In this document: positions 17,294-25,286 of the stretch, piece after piece | Layout: each line of letters opens with the position of its first letter | How positions within the stretch are numbered: the first letter of the stretch is position 1 | NCBI GenBank assembly: GCA_963596435.1 | Contig: CAVBMG010000002.1 | Coordinates: 58,616-122,615, forward strand | Origin: COE1 sp963596435 | GTDB lineage: Bacteria > Bacillota > Clostridia > Lachnospirales > Lachnospiraceae | Direction: 5' to 3' | DNA length: 64,000 bases | Made by a program: the position numbers and the translations under genes | The notes under the pieces: generated by a model | The model's database searches: none | The model's input: only the letters and a program-made list of their open reading frames with translations | What the model was told of the DNA's origin: nothing

Positions 17294-19564
17294 ATGAGCG
17301 TTAAAGCAAACTTAGAAGCAGTAGCACAGAAAATGTATGGTAAGAGCATTAAGGATCTGGCTGATCATGATCTTTATTTTGCCATTCTGCAGATGACCAA
17401 AGAAATGATGGAGAATAAGGGAAGAATTCAGGGCAGCAAGAAAGTATATTATATTTCTGCTGAATTCCTGATTGGTAAGCTCCTTTCCAACAACCTGATC
17501 AATCTGGGTATCTATGATGAACTGGAAGAAGCTCTGAAAGAAGAAGGAAAAGAACTGAACCGTATCGAAGAGATCGAGCCTGAACCTTCACTTGGTAATG
17601 GTGGACTTGGCAGACTTGCAGCATGCTTCCTTGACTCTATTGCTACATTGGGACTTCCGGGCGACGGTATTGGACTGAATTACCATTTTGGTCTGTTCAA
17701 ACAGGTATTTAAGGACAGAATGCAGACAGCTGAGAAGAATGACTGGATCGAGAGTCAGTCCTGGCTGACCAAGACAGACGTAACTTTCCCTGTATATTTT
17801 GGCAAGAAGAAAGTAATGTCCAGATTATATGATATTGATGTTGTAGGCTATAATCAGGGCATTAACAAGCTGCATTTATTTGACATTGAAACAGTAGATG
17901 AAAGCATTGTAAAAGACGGCATTGATTTTGATAAGAAAGATATTGATAAGAACCTGACATTATTCCTGTATCCTGATGATTCTGATGAAGCAGGTCAGCA
18001 GCTTCGTATCTATCAGCAGTACTTCATGGTATGTAATGGCGCACAGCTTATCATTAAGGAAATGAAAGAGAATGGCTATGATCTTCACAAGATGAATGAG
18101 CATGCTGTTATTCAGATTAATGATACACATCCTACTATGGTCATTCCTGAACTGATCAGAATTCTGACAGAAGAGGAAGGCTTCGAGATGGAAGAAGCAA
18201 TTGACGTTGTAAGCAAGACCTGTGCATACACCAACCATACAATCCTTGCAGAAGCACTGGAGAAATGGCCTGTTAAGTATTTACAGAAGGTAGTTCCACA
18301 GTTAATGCCTATTATCTGGGAACTGGATAAGAGAGCTTCCATCAAATACGATGATCCTAAGGTTCAGATCATTGATAAAGAGATGAGAGTGCATATGGCT
18401 CATATTGATATCCACTATGGATTCTCTGTAAATGGTGTAGCAGCAATTCACACGGAAATCTTAAAGGAAACAGAACTGAATCATTTTTATAAGATTTATC
18501 CGGAAAAATTCAACAACAAGACAAATGGTATCACATTCAGAAGATGGCTTATGTCCTGCAATAAGGAACTGGCTGCATGCATTACCAGAACAATCGGTGA
18601 TGGCTGGAAGACAGATGCAAAGGAACTGGAGAAGCTGCTTGAGCATCAGAATGATGAAGCACTTTTAAATGAGATCAAGGCTATCAAGAAAGATAAAAAG
18701 GCTGCACTGGCTGCATATATTAAGGAAAATGAAGGTCAGGATATTAACCCTGAATCCATTTATGATATTCAGATCAAGAGATTACATGAGTATAAGCGTC
18801 AGCAGATGAATGCTCTGTATATCATTCACAAGTATCTGGAGATCAAGAACGGTAAGAAGCCTGCAACACCTGTTACATTTATTTTTGGTGCGAAGGCAGC
18901 TCCTGCATACATCATTGCACAGGATATCATTCATTTACTGTTAGTATTACAGGAAATCGTAAATAATGATCCTGATGTAAAGGACTACATGAAAGTAGTT
19001 ATGGTTGAGAACTACAATGTAAGCTATGCAGAGAGACTGATTCCTGCCTGCGATATTTCAGAGCAGATTTCCCTTGCATCCAAAGAAGCAAGCGGTACAG
19101 GTAACATGAAGTTCATGCTCAATGGTGCTGTAACACTTGGAACCAGCGATGGTGCTAACGTAGAGATCAACGAGCTGGTAGGTGATGATAACATCTATAT
19201 CTTTGGTGAGAAATCAGAAGCAGTCATTGAACATTATGCCAAAGCTGATTACGTGTCCAGAGACTTCTATGAAAAGAGCAGCGTGATCAAGGAATCTGTA
19301 GACTTTATCGTAAGTGAGCAGACACTGGCAGCAGGCAATGAGGAACGTCTGACAAGACTTCACAAGGAGCTGATCAACAAAGACTGGTTCATGACATTAC
19401 TTGATCTGGAAGATTACATTGCAACCAAGGATCGCATGTTTGAAGATTACCGTAAGGAAGACATGTGGAAGAAGATGATGCTGGTCAATATTGCAAAAGC
19501 CGGATTCTTCTCATCTGACAGAACAATTGCAGAATATAACAGAGATATCTGGAAATTAAAATAA
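17294..19564 (+). CDS. glgP: Glycogen/maltodextrin phosphorylase
   Basis: A 756-aa GT35 phosphorylase releasing glucose-1-phosphate from alpha-1,4-glucans. Typical blocks are YYISAEFLIGKLLSNNL, EPEPSLGNGGLGRLAACFLDS, INDTHPTMVIPELIR, IHEYKRQ-like IKRLHEYKRQQMNALY and the pyridoxal-phosphate lysine in EASGTGNMKFMLNGA. GGAGG precedes ATG 17294. Bacterial phosphorylases of this length lack the regulatory N-terminal extension of animal enzymes. With GlgX 2.6 kb upstream it forms a glycogen breakdown pair, probably under the LacI-type regulator just before it. Confidence 0.96.
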   Translation: MSVKANLEAVAQKMYGKSIKDLADHDLYFAILQMTKEMMENKGRIQGSKKVYYISAEFLIGKLLSNNLINLGIYDELEEALKEEGKELNRIEEIEPEPSLGNGGLGRLAACFLDSIATLGLPGDGIGLNYHFGLFKQVFKDRMQTAEKNDWIESQSWLTKTDVTFPVYFGKKKVMSRLYDIDVVGYNQGINKLHLFDIETVDESIVKDGIDFDKKDIDKNLTLFLYPDDSDEAGQQLRIYQQYFMVCNGAQLIIKEMKENGYDLHKMNEHAVIQINDTHPTMVIPELIRILTEEEGFEMEEAIDVVSKTCAYTNHTILAEALEKWPVKYLQKVVPQLMPIIWELDKRASIKYDDPKVQIIDKEMRVHMAHIDIHYGFSVNGVAAIHTEILKETELNHFYKIYPEKFNNKTNGITFRRWLMSCNKELAACITRTIGDGWKTDAKELEKLLEHQNDEALLNEIKAIKKDKKAALAAYIKENEGQDINPESIYDIQIKRLHEYKRQQMNALYIIHKYLEIKNGKKPATPVTFIFGAKAAPAYIIAQDIIHLLLVLQEIVNNDPDVKDYMKVVMVENYNVSYAERLIPACDISEQISLASKEASGTGNMKFMLNGAVTLGTSDGANVEINELVGDDNIYIFGEKSEAVIEHYAKADYVSRDFYEKSSVIKESVDFIVSEQTLAAGNEERLTRLHKELINKDWFMTLLDLEDYIATKDRMFEDYRKEDMWKKMMLVNIAKAGFFSSDRTIAEYNRDIWKLK

Positions 19565-19579
19565 GAACATAAGATTTGT

Positions 19580-19622
19580 AAGAATCGCTACAGATTGTGA
19601 CCTGTGGCGATTCTTGCTGTAT
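19580..19622 (+). terminator. Terminator-like hairpin after glgP
   Basis: AAGAATCGCTACAG (19580-19593) pairs with CTGTGGCGATTCTT (19602-19615), 14 bp with one G-T pair. The following tract (GCTGTAT) is only weakly T-rich, so efficiency is uncertain. Confidence 0.55.
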
Positions 19623-19643
19623 AGAGAGGTTTACGGAAAAATC

Positions 19644-19672
19644 TTGACTAGCAGGGCTGTTTATTCTATAAT
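19644..19672 (+). promoter_or_regulatory. Promoter of yicC
   Basis: TTGACT (19644-19649), 17-base spacer, perfect TATAAT (19667-19672); it probably drives the yicC-remA-rpoZ-rimO-pgsA run. Confidence 0.8.
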
Positions 19673-19722
19673 ACAGAAGAGTATGCGATAAGCTGTATTC
19701 CGCTATAGTTAGGGGGATTGAC

Positions 19723-20601
19723 ATGATTAAAAGTATGACAGGCTTTGGAAGATGTGAGATTGCAGAAGGAACACGTAAAGTTACGGTAGAGTTGAAATCT
19801 GTAAATCACAGATATCTTGATGTAAATATTAAGATGCCCAAGAAACTCAGTTTTTTTGAGAGTTCTATTCGAAATGAACTGAAGAAGTATGCACAGCGTG
19901 GTAAGATTGATATGTTCATTACTTACGAAGATTATTCTGAGAATAATGTGTGCATCAAATATAATAAGGATATTGCAGCAGAATATCTCGGATATCTTAA
20001 TAAAATGTCAGAGGAATTTGGGCTGGATAATGATATTCGTGTATCTACTCTGTCGAGATACCCGGAGGTATTTTCCATGGAAGAGCAAATGGCTGATGAA
20101 GACGAGATATGGAAGATACTGGCAAAGACAATAGATGGGGCATCTGAAGGCTTTGTAGAGAGCAGAATCAAAGAAGGACAGAATCTGGCACAGGATCTGA
20201 TCGAGAAGTTGGACGGTATGCTGGAACATGTCTGCTTTATTGAAGAAAGATCCCCTCAGATTATTGAAGAGTACCGCAGCAAATTACAGGAGCGTGTGCA
20301 GGAACTGCTTGGCGATGCTACAGTAGATGAATCACGACTTTTAACAGAAGTGACTATTTTTGCTGATAAAGTATGTGTCGATGAAGAACTTGTACGCCTT
20401 AGAAGCCACATAGAGACTATGAAGCAGGAACTGATAGATGGCGGAAGTATCGGACGTAAGCTTGATTTCATAGCGCAGGAGATGAACCGTGAGGCGAATA
20501 CCATTCTGTCCAAGACCAATGATCTGGCGATTTCCAATCGTGGAATAGAGTTAAAGACAGAGATTGAGAAGGTTCGTGAACAGATTCAGAATATTGAGTA
20601 G
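19723..20601 (+). CDS. yicC: YicC-family endoribonuclease
   Basis: A 292-aa member of the YicC/YloC family. The N-terminal signature MIKSMTGFGRCEI, VELKSVNHRYLDVNIKMP and the C-terminal GRKLDFIAQEMNREANTILSKTNDLAISNRG-type region are intact. E. coli YicC is reported as an endoribonuclease involved in small-RNA decay; function in Firmicutes is less clear. It starts the run yicC-remA-rpoZ, a conserved Firmicute order. Confidence 0.94.
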   Translation: MIKSMTGFGRCEIAEGTRKVTVELKSVNHRYLDVNIKMPKKLSFFESSIRNELKKYAQRGKIDMFITYEDYSENNVCIKYNKDIAAEYLGYLNKMSEEFGLDNDIRVSTLSRYPEVFSMEEQMADEDEIWKILAKTIDGASEGFVESRIKEGQNLAQDLIEKLDGMLEHVCFIEERSPQIIEEYRSKLQERVQELLGDATVDESRLLTEVTIFADKVCVDEELVRLRSHIETMKQELIDGGSIGRKLDFIAQEMNREANTILSKTNDLAISNRGIELKTEIEKVREQIQNIE

Positions 20602-20637
20602 CAGTATGCCTGCTATAAATAAAGGCGGGAAGAATAT

Positions 20638-20898
20638 TTGGATAAGCTGATTCATATTGGATTTGGCAATATTGTTAATACAGCCAAGATTATTGCCATC
20701 GTCAGCCCTGATTCTGCACCGGTGAAGAGACTGGTACAAAAGGCGAAGGAAGATGGAACTGTGATAGATGCTACGCAGGGAAGAAAGACAAAGGCTGTAC
20801 TGGTCATGGAGGGCAGCAGGATTGTTTTATCGGCATTGCTGCCGGAGACAATAGCAGCAAGAGCGCAGGCTGATATGGAAGGCGCAGAAGAGTTATGA
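20638..20898 (+). CDS. remA: RemA/DUF370 family regulatory protein
   Basis: An 86-aa DUF370 protein. B. subtilis RemA is a DNA-binding activator of biofilm matrix and osmoprotection genes. The family core HIGFGNIVNTAKIIAIVSPDSAPVKRL and ATQGRKTKAVLVMEG is complete; the C-terminal tail is slightly longer than usual. The start is TTG 20638 with GGCGGGA upstream; no in-frame ATG exists nearby. It lies between yicC and rpoZ. Gmk, which usually sits between remA and rpoZ in Firmicutes, is absent here. Confidence 0.9.
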   Translation: MDKLIHIGFGNIVNTAKIIAIVSPDSAPVKRLVQKAKEDGTVIDATQGRKTKAVLVMEGSRIVLSALLPETIAARAQADMEGAEEL

Positions 20899-20902
20899 TA
20901 AT

Positions 20903-20936
20903 ATGATACTTTTCAATATAAATATGAAAGTATCAT
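20903..20936 (+). repeat. Inverted repeat between remA and rpoZ
   Basis: ATGATACTTT (20903-20912) and AAAGTATCAT (20927-20936) are perfect 10-bp inverted repeats with a 14-base loop. The hairpin is AT-rich without a T-tract and starts four bases after the remA stop. It occupies the place where gmk would be expected. Confidence 0.65.
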
Positions 20937-20962
20937 GATAATAAAAGAAAGAGGTATAGAAT

Positions 20963-21193
20963 ATGTTACATCCATCATACACAGATTTAATGAATATCGT
21001 AAACGGAGACGTAGAGGAAGGCGAAGAACCGGTTATCAGCAGCCGTTACTCTATCGTTATGGCAACAGCCAAGAGGGCAAGACAGATCATTGGCGGTGAG
21101 GAACCATTGGTAGAAATCAAGCAGGATAAGCCACTTTCTATCGCAATTGAAGAGCTGGTTGAAGGCAAAATCAAGATTATGCCAGAGGACTAA
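20963..21193 (+). CDS. rpoZ: RNA polymerase omega subunit
   Basis: A 76-aa small subunit of RNA polymerase. The family features LHPSYTDLMNIVN, SRYSIVMATAKRARQII (helix with the conserved R-x-ATAKRARQ) and PLSIAIEELVEGKIKI are present. AGAGGT precedes ATG 20963. It precedes rimO by 14 bases. Confidence 0.94.
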   Translation: MLHPSYTDLMNIVNGDVEEGEEPVISSRYSIVMATAKRARQIIGGEEPLVEIKQDKPLSIAIEELVEGKIKIMPED

Positions 21194-21207
21194 GCGGAAG
21201 ACTGAGA

Positions 21208-22533
21208 ATGAAGATATTGTTTATTTCGCTGGGGTGTGACAAGAATCTGGTCGATTCAGAAGTAATGCTTGGCATGCTTACCAGCAAAGGATATGAAATT
21301 ACAGATGATGAGAATGAAGCAGATGTGGTAGTTGTGAACACATGCTGCTTTATTGGTGATGCTAAAGAAGAAAGCATTCACAATATTCTTGAGATGGCTG
21401 AACTGCGTAAAGCAGGAGATATTAAGGCTTTGATCGTAACAGGCTGTCTGGCGCAGCGTTACAAAGAAGAGGTTCAGACTGAGATTCCAGAAGTAGATGC
21501 AATTATTGGCACGACTGCAATAGATGCAATTGTAGAGACTCTGGAAGATGTGCTGGCAGGTCAGGGACATAACCATATTGAAGATATTAATCGTACTCCG
21601 GTATATGACAAGTCAAGAATTGTTACCACTGGTGGACATTACGCTTATTTAAAGATTGCAGAGGGCTGTGATAAGAGATGCTCTTATTGCATTATTCCAA
21701 AGGTACGTGGAAATTACAGAAGTATTCCCATGGAGAGCCTTCTTGCAGAAGCACGTAAGCTTGTAGAATTTGGTGCAAAAGAACTGATTCTTGTAGCACA
21801 GGAAACGACTTTATATGGAAAAGACCTGTACGGAGAGAAGAGTCTTCCCAGACTTTTGCATGAACTGTGCAAAATAGATGGGCTGTACTGGATTCGTATT
21901 TTATATTGTTATCCCGAAGAGATTACGGACGAACTGATTGAAACGATCCGCACAGAAGAGAAAGTCTGTCATTACCTGGATATCCCAATTCAGCATGCTT
22001 CTGACAACATTCTCAAACGTATGGGAAGAAGAACGAATCAGGCAGAGCTTCGTGATATGATTGCAAGACTTCGTGAAAGAATTCCTGATATCTGTCTCAG
22101 AACGACTCTGATCACAGGTTTCCCTGGTGAGACACAGGAAGACCATGAAGAACTGATGGCTTTTGTTGATGAAATGGAATTTGACAGATTAGGTGTTTTT
22201 ACATATTCTGCGGAAGAAGATACGCCTGCAGCTGAATTTGAAGATCAGATAGAGGAAGAGATCAAGAAAGACAGACAGGCAGAGATTATGGAACTGCAGC
22301 AGGAGATTGCTTTTGAAAAAGCAGAGAATGCAGTGGGGCGTACTGTGCTGGCAATGATTGAAGGCAAGCTTCCTGATGAGAATGCTTATGCAGCAAGAAC
22401 CTATATGGATGCTCCTAATGTAGATGGTCTGGTATTCGTTCAGACCAGCAGAGAGCTGATGACAGGAGATTTTGTAAAGGTTAAGATAACAGGCTCCTAT
22501 GAATATGATCTGATTGGTGAGATTGTAGAGTAG
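21208..22533 (+). CDS. rimO: Ribosomal protein S12 methylthiotransferase RimO
   Basis: A 441-aa radical SAM enzyme that adds a methylthio group to an aspartate of ribosomal protein S12. N-terminal UPF0004 domain (SLGCDKNLVDSEVMLGML with cysteines for the second cluster), radical SAM motif CDKRCSYCI, and a C-terminal TRAM domain. The wording SLGCDKNLVDSE and FDRLGVFTYSAEEDTPA separate RimO from MiaB. It follows rpoZ and precedes pgsA, an order common in Lachnospiraceae. Confidence 0.95.
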   Translation: MKILFISLGCDKNLVDSEVMLGMLTSKGYEITDDENEADVVVVNTCCFIGDAKEESIHNILEMAELRKAGDIKALIVTGCLAQRYKEEVQTEIPEVDAIIGTTAIDAIVETLEDVLAGQGHNHIEDINRTPVYDKSRIVTTGGHYAYLKIAEGCDKRCSYCIIPKVRGNYRSIPMESLLAEARKLVEFGAKELILVAQETTLYGKDLYGEKSLPRLLHELCKIDGLYWIRILYCYPEEITDELIETIRTEEKVCHYLDIPIQHASDNILKRMGRRTNQAELRDMIARLRERIPDICLRTTLITGFPGETQEDHEELMAFVDEMEFDRLGVFTYSAEEDTPAAEFEDQIEEEIKKDRQAEIMELQQEIAFEKAENAVGRTVLAMIEGKLPDENAYAARTYMDAPNVDGLVFVQTSRELMTGDFVKVKITGSYEYDLIGEIVE

Positions 22534-22583
22534 GTGTGTACAGACAGCAATACGCAGTAATGGCGTAGGAATGGAGATATGAC

Positions 22584-23159
22584 ATGAATTTACCTAATAA
22601 ACTTACGGTGTTCCGTATGATATTGATTGTTCCTTTTGTAATACTGTTATTGGGAGGACATGCCGGATGGGGCTGGTTCGATGCGGCGTTTGGCGGTATC
22701 GAAGCATATACGGACTATATTGCACTGGTTATTTTCGTTATTGCAAGTCTTACAGATATGCTGGATGGCAAGATTGCCAGAAAGTACAATCTTGTAACGA
22801 ATTTCGGCAAGTTCATGGATCCGTTGGCAGACAAGCTTCTGGTGTGTTCAGCAATGATATGTCTGATTGACATGGATAGAATTCCTGCATGGATCGTGAT
22901 CGTAATCATCAGCAGAGAATTTATCATCAGTGGATTCAGACTGGTGGCATCTGATAATCATGTAGTGATTGCAGCAAGCTACTGGGGCAAATTCAAGACC
23001 ACATTCCAGATGATCATGGTAATACTGATGATTGCCAATATTCAGGCACTGAATATACTGACGCAGATCGTGATGTGGATTGCACTTGCCTTAACGATTA
23101 TTTCATTGATTGATTATATCGTAAAGAATAAGAACGTATTATTTGATGGAAATATCTAA
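22584..23159 (+). CDS. pgsA: CDP-diacylglycerol-glycerol-3-phosphate 3-phosphatidyltransferase
   Basis: A 191-aa membrane enzyme forming phosphatidylglycerol phosphate. The CDP-alcohol phosphatidyltransferase motif D-G-x2-A-R-x8-G-x3-D-x3-D is seen as DMLDGKIARKYN followed by FGKFMDPLADKLL. Multiple hydrophobic segments. The N-terminus MNLPNKLTVFRMILI is typical for PgsA. It ends with a strong terminator. Confidence 0.95.
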   Translation: MNLPNKLTVFRMILIVPFVILLLGGHAGWGWFDAAFGGIEAYTDYIALVIFVIASLTDMLDGKIARKYNLVTNFGKFMDPLADKLLVCSAMICLIDMDRIPAWIVIVIISREFIISGFRLVASDNHVVIAASYWGKFKTTFQMIMVILMIANIQALNILTQIVMWIALALTIISLIDYIVKNKNVLFDGNI

Positions 23160-23165
23160 AACAGA

Positions 23166-23208
23166 AGAACTCATGCAGCAATGAACTGCTGTATGGGCTC
23201 TTTTTTTG
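23166..23208 (+). terminator. Terminator of pgsA
   Basis: AGAACTCATGCAGC (23166-23179) pairs with GCTGTATGGGCTCT (23188-23201), 14 positions with one mismatch and two G-T pairs, followed by seven Ts. Confidence 0.88.
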
Positions 23209-23230
23209 TATACCCTGCTCCTGTATTACG

Positions 23231-23273
23231 CCAAATGTCAAAACTCGTACTTGAATGACAAAGAGACTTTATG
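23231..23273 (-). repeat. Copy of a dispersed 20-bp repeat (IS-end-like)
   Basis: The 21-mer CCAAATGTCAAAACTCGTACT differs at one base from the reverse complement of 50182-50202. A second, decayed unit (AATGACAAAGAGAC...) follows with the same 20-base period at 23254-23273. Tandem ~20-bp terminal repeats starting TGT recall IS21-family ends; no transposase remains here. Confidence 0.6.
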
Positions 23274-23356
23274 GTATGGTTGACAGGTACGGTTACTGAA
23301 ATAAGATAAGATGGTAAAGAGTACATGGACGCGTCTGAATAAATATGAATTAAGTA

Positions 23357-23385
23357 TTGACAAGATAGAACAAATGTTTTAATAT
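23357..23385 (+). promoter_or_regulatory. Promoter of recA
   Basis: Consensus TTGACA (23357-23362), 17-base spacer, TAATAT (23380-23385). A LexA-like box fills the spacer. Confidence 0.85.
23367..23380 (+). promoter_or_regulatory. LexA (SOS) box 1 of recA
   Basis: AGAACAAATGTTTT fits the Gram-positive LexA/DinR consensus CGAACRNRYGTTYC at all but the outermost two bases and lies between the -35 and -10 boxes. Confidence 0.8.
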
Positions 23386-23397
23386 CAATATATAGAT

Positions 23398-23411
23398 TGA
23401 ACGTCTGTTCT
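23398..23411 (+). promoter_or_regulatory. LexA (SOS) box 2 of recA
   Basis: TGAACGTCTGTTCT contains a perfect GAAC-N4-GTTC palindrome and lies just after the expected transcription start. One purine position of the consensus is C. Confidence 0.65.
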
Positions 23412-23432
23412 AACCAGAGAAGGAGACTGAAT

Positions 23433-24497
23433 ATGGAAAGAGAAGAGAAATTAAAGGCATTAGATGCTGCGTTGACGCAGATAGAGAGACAATATGGTAA
23501 GGGAGCAGTCATGAAGCTGGGTGATCCATCAGCACAGATGAATGTAGAGACAATCCCTACAGGCTCTTTAAGCCTTGATATAGCGTTAGGATTGGGTGGT
23601 ATTCCCAAGGGTAGAATCATAGAGATATACGGACCTGAATCCTCAGGTAAGACAACTGTTACCCTGCATATGATCGCAGAAGTACAGAAGAGAGGCGGTA
23701 TTGCCGGATTTATAGATGCAGAGCATGCATTAGATCCTGTATATGCCAAGAATATCGGTGTAGATGTTGATAACTTATATATTTCCCAGCCGGATAATGG
23801 AGAGCAGGCTCTGGAGATTACAGAGACTATGGTACGTTCCGGTGCGATTGATATTGTAGTAGTTGACTCTGTTGCAGCTTTGGTTCCCAAGGCGGAAATT
23901 GATGGCGATATGGGCGATTCTCATGTAGGTCTGCAGGCGAGACTGATGTCACAGGCACTTAGAAAATTAACAGCAGTTATCAGTAAATCCAACTGTACAG
24001 TTATCTTTATCAACCAGTTACGTGAGAAGGTTGGTGTTATGTTCGGTAATCCTGAGACTACGACTGGTGGACGTGCATTGAAGTTCTACTCATCCGTCAG
24101 ACTGGATGTCAGAAGAATAGAGTCCTTGAAACAGAGCGGAGAAGTTACAGGTAACAGAACCAGAGTAAAGGTAGTTAAGAATAAGATTGCACCTCCATTT
24201 AAAGAAGCAGAGTTTGATATTATGTTCGGTGAAGGTATTTCACAGGAAGGTGATATTCTGGATCTGGCAGCTAATGTGAACATTGTAGTAAAGAGTGGTG
24301 CATGGTATGCCTATGAAGGTAATAAGATCGGACAGGGAAGAGAGAATGCGAAGCAGTATCTGAAAGATAACCCTGAGATATGCAAAGAGATCGAAAACAA
24401 GGTTAGAGAGCACTATGGATTACAGGGTGTAGAGAAGGCGGAAGAGAGTCCTAAGAAAGAAAGCAAGACTAAGGGCGCCGCAGATACAGCACAATGA
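23433..24497 (+). CDS. recA: Recombinase A
   Basis: A 354-aa strand-exchange ATPase that also triggers LexA cleavage. Walker A GPESSGKTT, Walker B IVVVDSVAALVPKAEI, loop L1 EGDMGDSH-like DGDMGDSHVGLQARLMSQALRK and loop L2 INQLREKVGVMFGNPETTTGG are standard. The C-terminus is lysine- and glutamate-rich. ATG 23433 is chosen (AGGAGA upstream); an in-frame TTG at 23397 lies within a LexA box. RecX overlaps its end by four bases. Confidence 0.97.
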   Translation: MEREEKLKALDAALTQIERQYGKGAVMKLGDPSAQMNVETIPTGSLSLDIALGLGGIPKGRIIEIYGPESSGKTTVTLHMIAEVQKRGGIAGFIDAEHALDPVYAKNIGVDVDNLYISQPDNGEQALEITETMVRSGAIDIVVVDSVAALVPKAEIDGDMGDSHVGLQARLMSQALRKLTAVISKSNCTVIFINQLREKVGVMFGNPETTTGGRALKFYSSVRLDVRRIESLKQSGEVTGNRTRVKVVKNKIAPPFKEAEFDIMFGEGISQEGDILDLAANVNIVVKSGAWYAYEGNKIGQGRENAKQYLKDNPEICKEIENKVREHYGLQGVEKAEESPKKESKTKGAADTAQ

Positions 24498-25105
24498 TCG
24501 TGACACGTATAGAGGAAATTTCAAAGTCCAAAGTCAGAGTAACTTTGGACTCGGAATTTTCTCTTGTCATATATAAAGGGGAATTGAAGAAATATCACAT
24601 CACTGAGAACGAAGAATTCCCGCAGAATCAATATGAACTTTTACTGACTGTTTTGGAGAAGCGTGCAAAGCTACGCTGTATGAATCTGTTAAAGAGCCGG
24701 GATTATACAGTATATCAGTTAAAGACCAAATTAAAGGAAAATGGCTATCCTGAATTCCTGATTGATACAGCAATTGAATACGTAGCTTCTTATGGATATG
24801 TAGATGATGAGAGATATACGAGAGCTTATATAGAATCTGTGTCAGGTACAAAGAGCAGAAATCAGATCATGAATGACCTGGTTCGTAAAGGACTGGACAG
24901 ACAGCATATAGCAGAAGCGTATGAAGAGATCATGGCAGAACAGAAGGAAGACCCGGAAGAAGATCTGATTCGCAGATACATTGTGAAAAAACATTATGAT
25001 GCAGCGACTGCAACCTATGAAGAGAAGCAGAAGCTGATTGCTTTCTTATACAGGAAAGGATTCGGACTGGATAAAATATATAAAATTGTAGATGAAAATA
25101 AATGA
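24494..25105 (+). CDS. recX: Regulatory protein RecX
   Basis: A 203-aa modulator of RecA filaments. It is all-helical with three-helix repeats; LKSRDYTVYQLKTKLKENGYPEFLIDTAIEYVASYGYVDDERYTRAYI is the RecX core, cut here into parts: LKSRDYTVYQLKTKL and YGYVDDERYTRAYIES. The start ATGA overlaps the recA stop, implying translational coupling. No terminator was seen before the rny promoter. Confidence 0.93.
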   Translation: MIVTRIEEISKSKVRVTLDSEFSLVIYKGELKKYHITENEEFPQNQYELLLTVLEKRAKLRCMNLLKSRDYTVYQLKTKLKENGYPEFLIDTAIEYVASYGYVDDERYTRAYIESVSGTKSRNQIMNDLVRKGLDRQHIAEAYEEIMAEQKEDPEEDLIRRYIVKKHYDAATATYEEKQKLIAFLYRKGFGLDKIYKIVDENK

Positions 25106-25130
25106 TTTTACCAGCTTTTTACCATAAGAC

Positions 25131-25159
25131 TTGACATAACAGTGTATAAAGGTTAAAAT
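25131..25159 (+). promoter_or_regulatory. Promoter of rny with flanking inverted repeat
   Basis: Consensus TTGACA (25131-25136), 17-base spacer, TAAAAT (25154-25159). ACATAACA (25134-25141) and TGTTATGT (25160-25167) are perfect inverted repeats around the spacer and -10, a possible operator. Confidence 0.75.
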
Positions 25160-25221
25160 TGTTATGTTGTAGTATCAGCATCTAATTCTTGCGCAGATTG
25201 CGCATTTGAATAATATGCGGT

Positions 25222-25241
25222 CGAAATGTACCCACATTTCG
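25222..25241 (+). other. Hairpin in the rny 5' untranslated region
   Basis: CGAAATGT-ACCC-ACATTTCG is a perfect 8-bp stem with a four-base loop, about 45 bases upstream of the rny start. No T-tract follows. It could protect or regulate the transcript of this RNase. Confidence 0.55.
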
Positions 25242-25286
25242 CTAAAGATTGTACAATGAAAATTTAATAAGGAGGTGCTCCTGTAC

